A program made the translations under genes and the position numbers. Under the pieces are notes generated by a model. It was not told the origin of the DNA and did no database searches. It saw only the letters and a program-made list of their open reading frames with translations. DNA of 64,000 bases from JAXLSZ01 sp046330315 (GTDB taxonomy: Bacteria > Actinomycetota > Thermoleophilia > Solirubrobacterales > 70-9): contig JAXLSZ010000006.1 of assembly GCA_046330315.1 (NCBI GenBank), positions 419,581 through 483,580 on the forward strand, written 5' to 3'. Position 1 is the stretch's first letter. Each line of letters begins with the position of its first letter. Positions 28,400 to 36,972 of the stretch are shown here, piece after piece.

Positions 28400-28885
28400 C
28401 TACAGCTTGGGCGGGATCAGCACCCGGTTGATCGCGTGGACGATGCCGTTGCTGCAGCGGATGTCCGCGGCTATCACCTTCGCGTCGTTGACGTAGGCCT
28501 TGCCGCCCTTGACGCTGAACCGGACCCGGGCACCCTCGAGGGTCTTTGCCGAGTCACGGCTGACCACCTTGCTGGCTGGGTACTTGCCGGCCAGCACGTG
28601 GTAGAGGAGCACCTTCCGCAGCTTCCTCGGGTGGTTGCCCAGGTAGTTGAGCGTCTTCTTGGGCACCTTGGCGAACGCCGCGTTGGTCGGAGCGAAGACG
28701 GTCAGCTTCTTGGGGCCCGACAGGTCGTCGACCAGGCCCGCCTTCTTGACCAGCGAGACCAGGGTCGAGAACTGCGGGGCCGACTGCGCCGTCTGGACGA
28801 TGTTCTTGCTCGGTGCGGCCGCCGCCGGGGCCGCGAACGCCGCGACCAGGGCTATCGATGCCCCGAGTATCAACATGCGCTTCAC
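28400..28885 (-). CDS. Secreted fasciclin (FAS1) domain protein
   Basis: 161 aa from GTG 28885, placed 8 nt after an excellent ribosome binding site (GGAGG). Signal peptide ends in AAPAAAAPS. A single FAS1 domain follows, with the H1 box LTVFAPTNAAFAKVP, the YH motif in LYHVLAGKYPASKV, and the H2-like IVHAINRVLIPP at the end. Family members mediate adhesion or bind matrix and small ligands. Longer upstream reading to 29005 is not supported. Confidence 0.9.
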   Translation of the reverse strand: MKRMLILGASIALVAAFAAPAAAAPSKNIVQTAQSAPQFSTLVSLVKKAGLVDDLSGPKKLTVFAPTNAAFAKVPKKTLNYLGNHPRKLRKVLLYHVLAGKYPASKVVSRDSAKTLEGARVRFSVKGGKAYVNDAKVIAADIRCSNGIVHAINRVLIPPKL

Positions 28886-29091
28886 CTTGGAACCTCCTTG
28901 ATGGTTGAACTTTCCTGGGTCAGCTACGACGGCTCCCGGCGCATCGGTTTCGAACTTGCGCAATTCCCCACACCGACCGCTGCTCCGAGGGCCAGAGGGC
29001 GGCACCCTTTCGGGCCGGGGGGCGGCACCCTTCGTCTGGACCCCGCGTTCAGGGGGCAGGGGCGCTTCGGCCCGGCGGGCGCGAGCGCTTC

Positions 29092-29964
29092 CTAGCCGAG
29101 CTCGGACAGCGGCGCGACAGTCGCCTCGCAGACCTCGGCCGCCCAGGCAGGCGGGTCGGGGACCCTGTTGGAGACCCAGACCTTTCCGATGCCGAGCCCG
29201 GCCATTGACTCCATCGCCGCCAGGAAGCCTTCGACGTCGTCCAGCGGGTTGCCGGAGTGAAGGATCGTCTTCTCGATCGACTCGTAGTCGCGGCCGAGGT
29301 CGTCACAGTGGCCCCTGAGGACCTCGAGCTTGCGGGCGATGACGTCGCGATCGCTCCCGAACAGGTTGCAGCCGTCGGCATACCGGGCCACCAGCCGCAG
29401 CGTCTTGCGCTCGCCTCCGCCGCCGATCAGCAGGGTCGGGCGCGGCCGCTGGACCGGGGGCGGCGAGCAGAGCGTGCGGGCAAGGCTGTAGTGCTTGCCC
29501 TCGAACGGGCCGTCGTCGGGCCCCCACATCTGCAGGCAGATCCGGATCGTCTCCTCGAGCCGCTCGAAGCGCTCGCCCAGCGGCGGGTAGGGGACGCCGA
29601 GGCCGCGGTGCTCCTCCTCGAACCAGGCGGCTCCCAGGCCTAGCTCCGCCCGGCCGCCGGAGAGAACGTCGAGCGTCGTCACCGTCTTCGCAAGCAGGCC
29701 CGGGTGGCGGTAGGTGACGCCGGTGACCAGCAGGCCCAGCCGGATCCGCTCGGTCTGGGCGGCGAGGTAGCCGAGCGCCGTGTAGCCCTCCAGCATCGGC
29801 CGCTCGGCGGCCCCGAACGACGGGATCTGGAACCAGTGATCCATCAGCGTGTATTGGTCCGCCCCTCCCTGCTCGGCGGCGCGCGCGGTCGCCGCCAGCG
29901 TCGGCGCGATCATCTCCGGGCCGCCGGCGTAGTCGAAGGAGGGGTTGTGGATCGCAAGCTTCAA
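29092..29964 (-). CDS. LLM-class F420-dependent oxidoreductase (luciferase-like TIM barrel)
   Basis: About 290 aa if started at TTG 29964 (LKLAIHNPSF), just after an AGAAGG-like site. The frame is open further up to 30180 but without homology. Luciferase-like features include GADQYTLMDHWFQIP, TERIRLGLLVTGVTYRHPGLLAKTVTTLDVLSGGRAELGLGAAW and PTLLIGGGGERKTLRLVARYADG, the cofactor-binding loops of the F420-dependent branch. Probably reduces or oxidises an unknown substrate with coenzyme F420. Divergent from the MDR oxidoreductase. Confidence 0.87.
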   Translation of the reverse strand: MKLAIHNPSFDYAGGPEMIAPTLAATARAAEQGGADQYTLMDHWFQIPSFGAAERPMLEGYTALGYLAAQTERIRLGLLVTGVTYRHPGLLAKTVTTLDVLSGGRAELGLGAAWFEEEHRGLGVPYPPLGERFERLEETIRICLQMWGPDDGPFEGKHYSLARTLCSPPPVQRPRPTLLIGGGGERKTLRLVARYADGCNLFGSDRDVIARKLEVLRGHCDDLGRDYESIEKTILHSGNPLDDVEGFLAAMESMAGLGIGKVWVSNRVPDPPAWAAEVCEATVAPLSELG

Positions 29965-30166
29965 GAGGCCTTCTTCGCGTTCGGCTATTCGCGCCCAGAC
30001 TAGCCGGCTGATTCCGCCCAGGCCCGGCCAGGGAGTACTCGTAACGCTGCTGCGGAAGCGGACGCGACGGCCGGCAGCGCCCGCGACCGAGTGGCCGTGA
30101 TCTCGAACCGGCGGCCGAACTGTGGGAGGATTTCCGGCGAGCCGGCCCCGATCTGAGGAGGTCGTG

Positions 30167-31267
30167 ATGGAGACCGGCAAGGACGCCCGAATGAAGCGCG
30201 TGGTCGTGGACCGTTACGGCGGACCCGAGGTCGTGAGGGTGATCGACGATCGGGTTCCCCGACCCGGTCCGGGCGAGGTTCGCGTCAGGGTTCTCGCGGC
30301 GGGTGTGTCGTACACCGATGCGATGCTCCGGGCCGGTTCATACCTCGGCGTGCCGAGGCCGCCGTTTACCCCTGGCTACGAGCTGGTGGGCGTCGTCGAA
30401 GAGCTCGGCCCCGGCTGTTCGAGGCTTCGGATCGGAGACCGTGTCGGCACGCTGACCGTGTGGGGCGCGGACGCGGAGCGCGTCTGCGTGTTGGAGGAGA
30501 ACGCGGTGGATGTGCCCGAGGACATTGACCCGGCGGAGGGTCTGAGCCTGCTCTTCACGCACATGACCGCCTACCAGCTGCTGCACCGCACCGCCGGGGT
30601 GGCGCCGGGGGAGTCGGTGCTCGTCCACGGGGCGGCCGGTCGAGTGGGCACCGCGGTCCTCGAGCTTGGTGCGGTGGCGGGGCTTCGCATGTACGGGACC
30701 TGTTCCGCACGCGACTTCTCCGCCGTGGAGCAGCTCGGTGCGACGCCAATCGACTACCGCAACGAAGACTTCCTTGCGCGGATTCGCGAGTTGACCGATG
30801 GCGAAGGGGTGGACGTGGCCCTGGACGGATTCGGCGGCGTGCTCTCGCTGCGCTCCTTCCGCGCGCTTCGACCAGGCGGGAGGCTTGTGGTGTTCGGCCA
30901 CTCCGGAACCGTTGTCAACGGGCGCAAGAGCTGGCGCGGGTGGATGAAGTGGTACGCGGCAACCGCCGCCGTCTCGCTGTGGGGCCTGCTATCACCCCGC
31001 CGGCGGGTGCTGGTCTACCGGGTCCAAAAGCTGCGCAGTGGCCGCCAGGTGCTTCCGGTGAGCAGCCGTCACGCAGCGCTTCCGGTGGGCGGGGGGCCCC
31101 GCGACACGGACTGGTACCGAGAGGATTTCGGCGCCCTGCTCGAGTTGCTCCGCGAGGGCAGGATCCACCCGGTCGTCGCCGATCGAATGCCGCTGTCCGA
31201 GGCTCGCCGAGCCCATGAAATGCTCGAGAGCTCGGCGGACAGGGGGAAACTCGTGCTCGTTCCCTAG
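30167..31267 (+). CDS. Medium-chain dehydrogenase/reductase, quinone oxidoreductase type
   Basis: 366 aa from ATG 30167 with GAGGAGG upstream. A GroES-like N-terminal domain (PGPGEVRVRVLAAGVSYTDAMLRAG) is followed by a Rossmann domain with VLVHGAAGRVGTAVLELG, the NADPH site of zinc-free quinone reductases. Zinc-ligand Cys residues are absent. Near the C-terminus, between VYRVQKLRS and DTDWYREDF, there is an insertion of about 24 residues made by an imperfect duplication of GCTTCCGGTG-containing DNA, in frame. This may weaken the fold. Confidence 0.85.
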   Translation: METGKDARMKRVVVDRYGGPEVVRVIDDRVPRPGPGEVRVRVLAAGVSYTDAMLRAGSYLGVPRPPFTPGYELVGVVEELGPGCSRLRIGDRVGTLTVWGADAERVCVLEENAVDVPEDIDPAEGLSLLFTHMTAYQLLHRTAGVAPGESVLVHGAAGRVGTAVLELGAVAGLRMYGTCSARDFSAVEQLGATPIDYRNEDFLARIRELTDGEGVDVALDGFGGVLSLRSFRALRPGGRLVVFGHSGTVVNGRKSWRGWMKWYAATAAVSLWGLLSPRRRVLVYRVQKLRSGRQVLPVSSRHAALPVGGGPRDTDWYREDFGALLELLREGRIHPVVADRMPLSEARRAHEMLESSADRGKLVLVP

Positions 31268-31448
31268 GCCGAGGGGGGAGATCGCAAATGGCGCAAACGT
31301 CACTGCTGGGTTCCCCCAGGCCACTGCACACCTTGCGCTGATCAGCGCCGCCTCCAACCTGGACCGCCAGCTGGGATGATGCCGGGCAGGTCGCGACAAT
31401 GGCATCCAAGTCGGTGCGACACACCTCGGGGCGGCTGAGGGCGGCGGC

Positions 31449-32054
31449 TCAACCCACCCGGCGATAGCGGATGTGGGTGGCCAGCGGAGAGTGCAAGACC
31501 TCGACGGGCTCCAGCGCGAAGGAATCGACGCCGTCGAAGATCCGCTCGCCGGACCCGAGCAGGACCGGGGCGATGTCGAGCGTGAGCTCGTCGACAACCC
31601 CGGCGCCGAGCGCCTGCCGCACGGTCGAGGCGCCGCCAGCGATGTCCACGCCCCTCTTGCCGGCCGTCTCACAGGCCTGTGCGTAGGCGGCTTCGAAGCC
31701 GTCGGTTACGAAGTGGAACGTCGTCCCGCCCTTCATCTCGATCGGCTCGCGAGGATGGTGGGTGAGCACGAACACCGGAGCGTGATAAGGCGGCTCGGGC
31801 CCCCACCACCCGCGCCAATCCTCCCTCCACTCGCCGCGGATCGGCCCGAACATGTTGCGGCCCATGAGGTAGGCGCCCCGCGGGCGCATGAGCCAGCCGG
31901 ACGCCGTCTCGTCGGCCTCGTTGGCGCGTTCGTCGCCGAGGTGCCAGCTGTGCAGCTCCCGCCCGCGCTTCCCAAGGGGGTGCTCGCGACTCTGGCCTGG
32001 CCCGGCGACGAAGCCGTCGAGCGAGATCGACATGTGGCAGGTGGTGTCCGTCAT
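31449..32054 (-). CDS. Dihydrofolate reductase-fold / RibD C-terminal-like protein
   Basis: 201 aa from ATG 32054 with GGAGGGAC upstream. MSISLDGFVAGPGQS at the N-terminus and AYLMGRNMFGP, then GTTFHFVTDGFEAAYAQA and DIAGGASTVRQALGAGVVDELTLDIAPVLLGSGERIFDG are the standard motifs of the RibD_C/DHFR-like family. Likely an NADPH-dependent reductase of unknown substrate. It lies immediately outside the left boundary of the integrated element, so it is host sequence. Confidence 0.9.
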   Translation of the reverse strand: MTDTTCHMSISLDGFVAGPGQSREHPLGKRGRELHSWHLGDERANEADETASGWLMRPRGAYLMGRNMFGPIRGEWREDWRGWWGPEPPYHAPVFVLTHHPREPIEMKGGTTFHFVTDGFEAAYAQACETAGKRGVDIAGGASTVRQALGAGVVDELTLDIAPVLLGSGERIFDGVDSFALEPVEVLHSPLATHIRYRRVG

Positions 32055-32122
32055 CGGTGTCCCTCCGGGGTGATGGGGCCCGCCGGTGGCCCACCCGGTT
32101 TGCCCACGCTCCGGTTTTCGGC

Positions 32123-32174
32123 GAGCGCGCCCGACAGGATTCGAACCTGTGACCTTCGGTTTCGTAGACCGACG
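32123..32174 (-). other. attL: 52-bp duplicate of the 3' part of tRNA-Arg
   Basis: Perfect 52-bp match to 45053-45104. It covers the discriminator, acceptor 3' strand, T-arm, variable loop and anticodon loop of the intact tRNA-Arg. The match stops abruptly and the 5' half of the tRNA is missing, so this is the attachment-site scar of a tyrosine-recombinase element, not a working tRNA. Confidence 0.93.
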
Positions 32175-32310
32175 AGCCTCCGCGCTATTTCGCTCTGCAA
32201 TGGGGGATCCTTGGAGAATGAGACCAGGATGAGACATGACATCTTCGGCGAATTTCGCCGAAGGTCATGGCGCCGCCGAGACCGATGGCGCTCCTAGCCG
32301 ATCGCGGGAC

Positions 32311-32781
32311 TCAAAGTCCTCGGAACTCCTGGGCGAACGCGGCATGGACTGGCGCATACATCTCCTCATCGAGAGGCTTGAGGCAGTTGACCGTGTTCAT
32401 GACCTCATAGCCGGCAGCTGCCAGGTCCTCGGCGAGCTTCTTCTCGAGCGCCCCGATCAGATCGCGCCTTTCCTTATGCGCCTCCATGCCATCGGCCTCC
32501 TCGAGGATCGGCCCGTGCGCGACTAAGCGAAACTTGCACTGCTCGGGGAGGACCCCGCGCTTGTCGAGGTGGTTACGCAGCATGCTGCTGGTCTCGAGGT
32601 TGCCGAGATGTTTACCCATCCGATTGAAGGGCGACTGCGCGTTCGGCGACGAGCTGTCTCCGGTACGGCCCACATAGAGGAGTTTCTCGCCGTCAGGCGG
32701 TGTGACTTCCCATGTGTAGAGCCAAAAGCCGCGCTGGAGGGTGCCCCCGTCCAAGGCGACGGTGTGAGTGTTCGGCATCAT
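32311..32781 (-). CDS. GIY-YIG-like nuclease domain protein
   Basis: 156 aa. The segment FWLYTWEVTPPDGEKLLYVGRTGDSSSPN has the (G/L)IY-x10-YVG pattern that opens GIY-YIG nucleases, followed by NRMGKHLGN and a helical C-terminus with a candidate catalytic Glu. It lies 22 bp downstream of the restriction-enzyme gene on the same strand and is probably co-transcribed. It might be an accessory nuclease of the restriction set. Weak but coherent family match. Confidence 0.6.
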   Translation of the reverse strand: MMPNTHTVALDGGTLQRGFWLYTWEVTPPDGEKLLYVGRTGDSSSPNAQSPFNRMGKHLGNLETSSMLRNHLDKRGVLPEQCKFRLVAHGPILEEADGMEAHKERRDLIGALEKKLAEDLAAAGYEVMNTVNCLKPLDEEMYAPVHAAFAQEFRGL

Positions 32782-32803
32782 GGCTTCATCGTCTCCTCGC
32801 TAG

Positions 32804-33874
32804 TCATAGGCGCCCCTCGACAAGCTCTCTCCATGAACGCTGCCCACCATCGGTCACACCCTGCTCGCGCATGCGGGCCGCGAACGCACCGGGGAGCTCA
32901 GCCTCGATCCGTACCGCCGGCGTCGCCGAGAGCACGGCGACCGAGCTGACCAGCTCAAGCACGCTCTCGCAGACAAAGAGCAGGACACCGTGGTCGCGGA
33001 GCGCCTCTCGCTGCACCCGTTCGCGGTCGAGGGCTGCGTGTCTCTCGGCAATCACCACCAGAAGGGCGAGGTCGGTGCCCAGCTCCGCGGCTTCCCGGGC
33101 CAGCTCGAGCGGGACGGCCTCCCCGACCGGCAGTTGCTTCACCTCGACCGCAAGGACGAGCTCCCCTTCCGAGAAGATCCGGACGTCGCCGGGGTGGGGG
33201 CTGTTGATCGGCTGGAGCGCAACCTCATCGAAGGCGCAATCGAAAATGGCCGCGACCAGGGCCTGGGCGCGTCGGCCGCCCTCAGGGTCCTCGCGGACGA
33301 ATCGATCGATGATCCCCTCCAGGGCCTCCAGCGCAACACCGCTCTCGAGCTCGCGGACGCTACGCGTTTCGGCGCGCTCCGCCTCTTGGACCGCCATCCG
33401 CACACGCAGGAACGCCGCAAGAGCCTGAAGAGCCCCGGGACGGTCCAGCCGGTTCAGGTCCCGCGCGCTATCCAAGAAGGCTTCGTAGGCTGGCCTCGCC
33501 TTGCCCGAGATCTTCGTGAACTCGTCGATGCGAGCCGGCCCTCCCAGGAACGGGCGGTTGTTCAGCGGCCATCGGCCTTGAGCGCCGAGGTGGTATCGGC
33601 CCTCGTTGTGGTGAGCAAGGAACTCAGCGGCCTTGCGGAGGCTGTAGCCCCGCGGGCCCGCTCCCTCGTCCTGGCTGAGGCTGTCGACCCGAGGATCCGT
33701 GGCCTTTGCAAGCAGCGCTCCGCCGAGCGCCGCGATGTAGGTCTTGATCCCGAGCTCCCCGAGACGCTCTACGCGGGCGAGCCATAACGCCGGCAACTCT
33801 TCCCTCGATCGTGCCAAGGCAATGGCGTCATCGAGGACCAGCAGCAGCGCCTGATCTTCCAACCTGATCCCCAT
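32804..33874 (-). CDS. Putative type II restriction endonuclease, SacI-like
   Basis: 356 aa. The N-terminal part with GYSLRKAAEFLAHH and PLNNRPFLGGPARIDEF resembles the SacI restriction enzyme family. A PD-(D/E)XK site is readable as PGD230...E244-V-K246 (in GDVRIFSEGELVLAVEVKQ). It is encoded 59 bp after the C5 methyltransferase on the same strand, the expected partner arrangement. If the assignment holds, the recognition site could be GAGCTC or a relative; this is inference. It cleaves DNA not modified by the neighbouring methylase. Confidence 0.65.
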   Translation of the reverse strand: MGIRLEDQALLLVLDDAIALARSREELPALWLARVERLGELGIKTYIAALGGALLAKATDPRVDSLSQDEGAGPRGYSLRKAAEFLAHHNEGRYHLGAQGRWPLNNRPFLGGPARIDEFTKISGKARPAYEAFLDSARDLNRLDRPGALQALAAFLRVRMAVQEAERAETRSVRELESGVALEALEGIIDRFVREDPEGGRRAQALVAAIFDCAFDEVALQPINSPHPGDVRIFSEGELVLAVEVKQLPVGEAVPLELAREAAELGTDLALLVVIAERHAALDRERVQREALRDHGVLLFVCESVLELVSSVAVLSATPAVRIEAELPGAFAARMREQGVTDGGQRSWRELVEGRL

Positions 33875-33933
33875 CTGCTGGAACCTAGCCGGGTGCTCCG
33901 AGGCCGGCGTCTGGGAGTGGAGTCCGCTGACGC

Positions 33934-35064
33934 TCAGGCAGCGAGAGCAAGCTCAAGTCGCTCCGCATCGCTGAGCCGGCGAAGCTCGTCGGCGATTGCC
34001 GAAGCGACCGCTTCGCCGAGCTTGGGCGGCACAGCATTTCCGAGCTGAAGCTGCTGCTCCCTGCGCGCCCCGAGCACCTCGAACTCATCTGGGAAGGTCA
34101 TCAGCCGCTTGACCTCCGGGACGCGAAGCCGCCTGCTGTCCCAGTGGAACGGGCCCACCCAGGGCCCCGGCTGCCCCTGAATCGTGGGCGAGGGTCTCTC
34201 TGGGTGAAGCTTCAGCAGGAAGCTCCAGTAGCGAGAGCGCCACTCGAATCGGGGTCGCGGGTGGCCGCGCTGCGCGGTCCAGAACAGGTAGTTCTCGCCG
34301 GGTGGGACCTTTCGAAGGCTGTCGGCGTGCGTCCCTCCGACCTTCTCTTCCGGCTCGGGTGGGTTTAGCTCAGCCGGCAGGGAGGCCAAGGCCTCTCCAG
34401 CGCTCATGTGGCGCGGCAGCCCCGCGTCCCATCCTTTGCGGGTCTCGTGCGGGCCGGAGTGCGTTGGCTCGGGCCAGGGGAACCGCCATTCACGCGAAGC
34501 GGGCTGCAGGAGATCGCGGCGAAACCCGACGCAGAACAGCCGCTGGCGCAGCTGGGGCACGCCGAGATCGGCAGCCAGGAGGACCCGGAAGTCGACGACG
34601 TATCCCGCGTCGCGGGTCGCGCAGAGGAACCTCTCCAGCACGGCCCGGTTCTGGTTGCGGTACGCGAGCCCGTAGACGTTCTCCATGAGGAAGGCCCGCG
34701 GCCTGATGCCCCCCAGCATGCGCACGTATTCGTCGAGCAGACTCGCCCGCGGGTCCGCGCCAGCCCGCTTGTAGGCGAGCCAATACCCCGACTTCGAGAA
34801 CGGGGTGCATGGGGGGCCGCCGTGGAGCAACGCCGCCTCGCCCCGCTCCAGTCCGCTTCGCTCTAGGAGATCGCGCGGCTCCGTATCCATGATGTCGCTC
34901 AGCACAGCGTTCTCTCGCAAGTTCGGGAAGAAGTGGCGCCGGTTCGCGTGCATCGTGGACCGGGCCGTCTGATCGAGCTCAACCGCAGCAACCGTCTTGA
35001 AACCAGCCGCCTCGCAACCAAGATCCAGCCCGCCAGCCCCCGAGAAAAGTGAGATCGCGTCCAT
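33934..35064 (-). CDS. DNA (cytosine-5-)-methyltransferase
   Basis: 376 aa from ATG 35064 (MDAISLFSGAGG). Motif I is FSGAGGLDLG for SAM binding. Motif IV is GGPPCTPFSKSG with the catalytic Cys and Thr instead of the usual Gln after it. Motif VI is MENVYGL, motif VIII QLRQRLF, motif IX RLMTFPDEF and motif X QLGNAVPP. The gene protects host DNA against the adjacent nuclease. Divergent from the Vsr gene, with about 60 bp of shared promoter. Confidence 0.93.
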   Translation of the reverse strand: MDAISLFSGAGGLDLGCEAAGFKTVAAVELDQTARSTMHANRRHFFPNLRENAVLSDIMDTEPRDLLERSGLERGEAALLHGGPPCTPFSKSGYWLAYKRAGADPRASLLDEYVRMLGGIRPRAFLMENVYGLAYRNQNRAVLERFLCATRDAGYVVDFRVLLAADLGVPQLRQRLFCVGFRRDLLQPASREWRFPWPEPTHSGPHETRKGWDAGLPRHMSAGEALASLPAELNPPEPEEKVGGTHADSLRKVPPGENYLFWTAQRGHPRPRFEWRSRYWSFLLKLHPERPSPTIQGQPGPWVGPFHWDSRRLRVPEVKRLMTFPDEFEVLGARREQQLQLGNAVPPKLGEAVASAIADELRRLSDAERLELALAA

Positions 35065-35125
35065 CTCGGGGAAGCTAGATACTGGGGCCGATGGAACGCT
35101 GCTCCAAGCGCAGCCCAGAATTCGT

Positions 35126-35551
35126 GTGATCGAGGTTCCCCGGGCACCGGCCGCTTCGTCGCCAGCCGTCAGAGCGGCGATGCAGGGCAACCGAAAGCGG
35201 GATACCCGTCCCGAGCTTGCGCTGCGCTCTGCGCTGCACGGCCGCGGCCTGCGCTATCGCGTGAACGCCAAGCCCACCAAGGAACTGGCCTGTCGCGCCG
35301 ATGTCGTCTTCCGCCGGCAGAAGGTCGCTGTCTTCGTCGATGGGTGCTTCTGGCATGCGTGCCCTGACCACGGAAAGAGCCCTCAAACGAACGCCTCCTA
35401 CTGGAGCGCAAAGATCGCGCGGAACGTCGAGCGCGATCGACGGACCAACGCGGAGCTGGCTGCTGCAGGCTGGGCGGTCATCAGGGTCTGGGAGCACGAG
35501 CCGCCGGAAGATGCCGCCCGCAAGGTGATCGATGCCCTCGAAAGATCCTGA
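35126..35551 (+). CDS. vsr: Very short patch repair endonuclease (Vsr)
   Basis: 141 aa if started at GTG 35126. Nicks T:G mismatches arising from deamination of the m5C made by the neighbouring methylase. RKRDTRPELALRSALHGRGLRYRVN is the classic Vsr opening. CRADVVFRRQKVAVFVDGCFWHACPDHG holds the catalytic Asp and the zinc/His region, and the C-terminus has WAVIRVWEHE. ATG 35179 is an alternative start. Its presence supports a C5 (not N4) modification. Confidence 0.9.
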   Translation: MIEVPRAPAASSPAVRAAMQGNRKRDTRPELALRSALHGRGLRYRVNAKPTKELACRADVVFRRQKVAVFVDGCFWHACPDHGKSPQTNASYWSAKIARNVERDRRTNAELAAAGWAVIRVWEHEPPEDAARKVIDALERS

Positions 35552-35559
35552 TGGCTGCG

Positions 35560-36648
35560 TCACCCAATGACTCCCCGCACTTGCTCGAAGCTCCGTCGCA
35601 ATGGGTGGGTGTAGCGAGCCAGCATCGTCTCAACCCGGTGGCCGGCGATCTCGGCGAGATCGGCATCGTTGACGCCGGCGGCGCGGAGGTGGGTGACGTA
35701 GGAGTGCCGGCACTCGTGCGGGCGGATGTCGATGCCCGCGGACTTCTGGGTCGGGTACCAGACGTCCCGATAGAAATTCCGCTCGCGCCAGAGCTTGCCC
35801 GTTGGGGTCGGGAAGAGAAGGTCCGTGTCGATCCGCGGCGCCGTCGCCTCGATCAGCGCCGCCAGACCCGGCGGGCATGGGACCACTCGGCCGGCCGAGG
35901 GCTGGCCGTGATCGGTCTTCGTTCCTTCGAGGATCGAGCCTTCGTGCGCCGTTCGCCGCACCGTGAACGTCTCCCCATCGAAGTCCTCGCGTCGTAATGG
36001 CAGGACCTCGCCAAGGCGCATCCCCGTGTCGGTGAAGACGCGCACCATCGGCTCCCACCGTCCTGCGGCCGCGGCGAAGTGGTGCATCTCGGCGAAGCTG
36101 AAGACCCGTGGCGGGCGCGGTGCTTTTAGCGCCCGCGGATCGTTGGCCCGAACCCTCAGCCCTTTGAACGGGTTGACCTCGGCGACGTCGTCGGTGATTG
36201 CGTCCTCTGTCATCGCCGAGAGCGCCGCGAGGATCCCCCGCGCGCCGGTTGCGGCCCGGCCCTGGACGCGCAGCATGTAGTCGAGGAGCGCCATCGTGTG
36301 CCGGCGCCGAAGGTCGCGCAGCGGCCAGCTGCGCAGCGGGATCCCGTCCAGCTCGACGTCGAGCACGCGGTTGATCCGGTGCTCGTTTGTTGCGTCGGTT
36401 CGCGCCGAGCGCGGGTGGCGCTTGGGCCAGATCGTGAAGTAGTCGCCGAGCGTGTCGGGTCGATCGGAGCGCTCGTAGGCCTCGTCAATCGCACGCTGGG
36501 CCTCGCGCTTCCGCGCGAAGGTGCCCTTGCCGTCGTTCCATGCCGGCTTTGCGATTCGCCGCTTCCCATCGCGACTCGTGTAGCGGGCGACCCAAACCCG
36601 CTCGCCGGAGGGGTTGTGGCGCTTGATCGGCGACTCGCGACGCCTCAT
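35560..36648 (-). CDS. int: Tyrosine recombinase / integrase of the element
   Basis: 362 aa. An Arm-type N-terminal domain (VWVARYTSRDGKRRIAK) and SAM-like core-binding domain (RPDTLGDYFTIW) precede the catalytic domain. The catalytic domain has FTDTGMRLGEVLPL (first Arg), RPHECRHSYVTHL (H-x-x-R), and GHRVETMLARYTHP (His and nucleophile Tyr). It would recombine the tRNA-Arg attachment sites. It overlaps the upstream small HTH gene by 4 bp and is translated right after it. Confidence 0.94.
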   Translation of the reverse strand: MRRRESPIKRHNPSGERVWVARYTSRDGKRRIAKPAWNDGKGTFARKREAQRAIDEAYERSDRPDTLGDYFTIWPKRHPRSARTDATNEHRINRVLDVELDGIPLRSWPLRDLRRRHTMALLDYMLRVQGRAATGARGILAALSAMTEDAITDDVAEVNPFKGLRVRANDPRALKAPRPPRVFSFAEMHHFAAAAGRWEPMVRVFTDTGMRLGEVLPLRREDFDGETFTVRRTAHEGSILEGTKTDHGQPSAGRVVPCPPGLAALIEATAPRIDTDLLFPTPTGKLWRERNFYRDVWYPTQKSAGIDIRPHECRHSYVTHLRAAGVNDADLAEIAGHRVETMLARYTHPLRRSFEQVRGVIG

Positions 36649-36842
36649 CGGCGGACCTCGCGGCGCGCAGCAAGGAAGACCTCGACGTCGGCGGGGTCGA
36701 TCCGTCGCGAGCCCCCGAGCTTGTAAGAAGGGAGATCTCCTCGGCGGATCCAGTCACGGATGGTGCGATCAGAGACAGCCAAGTACTCGGCGAGGCTCTT
36801 TTCGGTGAAGAACCGCTTGACCTGTGAGGCGATCTCGCCCAT
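36645..36842 (-). CDS. Excisionase-like helix-turn-helix DNA-binding protein
   Basis: About 65 aa from ATG 36842; a GTG at 36887 would give 80 aa. The MerR/Xis-type motif FFTEKSLAEYLAVSDRTIRDWIRRGDLPSYKLGGSRRIDPADVEVFL is that of small recombination directionality or replication-control proteins. Its overlap with the integrase points to a role in excision or integrase control. Confidence 0.82.
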   Translation of the reverse strand: MGEIASQVKRFFTEKSLAEYLAVSDRTIRDWIRRGDLPSYKLGGSRRIDPADVEVFLAARREVRR

Positions 36843-36972
36843 CACCCGTATCTGTCGAGAATGGAGTCGAAATGCGCCGCCGCTCACCGCGCATACCCTC
36901 CTTTCGCCAAGCGCTCGGGCACCTCATCGCTGAAGACCAAGGCGTCAAAGCTGGCCTCGGCCTCCAGTGAGA

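Noticed and set aside
30915..31424. Minus-strand open frame opposite the MDR oxidoreductase end
   Set aside because: No ribosome binding site, no domain resemblance, and it mirrors a well-supported gene.
32126..32174. Second functional tRNA-Arg
   Set aside because: Lacks the D-arm and 5' acceptor strand; it is the attachment-site duplicate.
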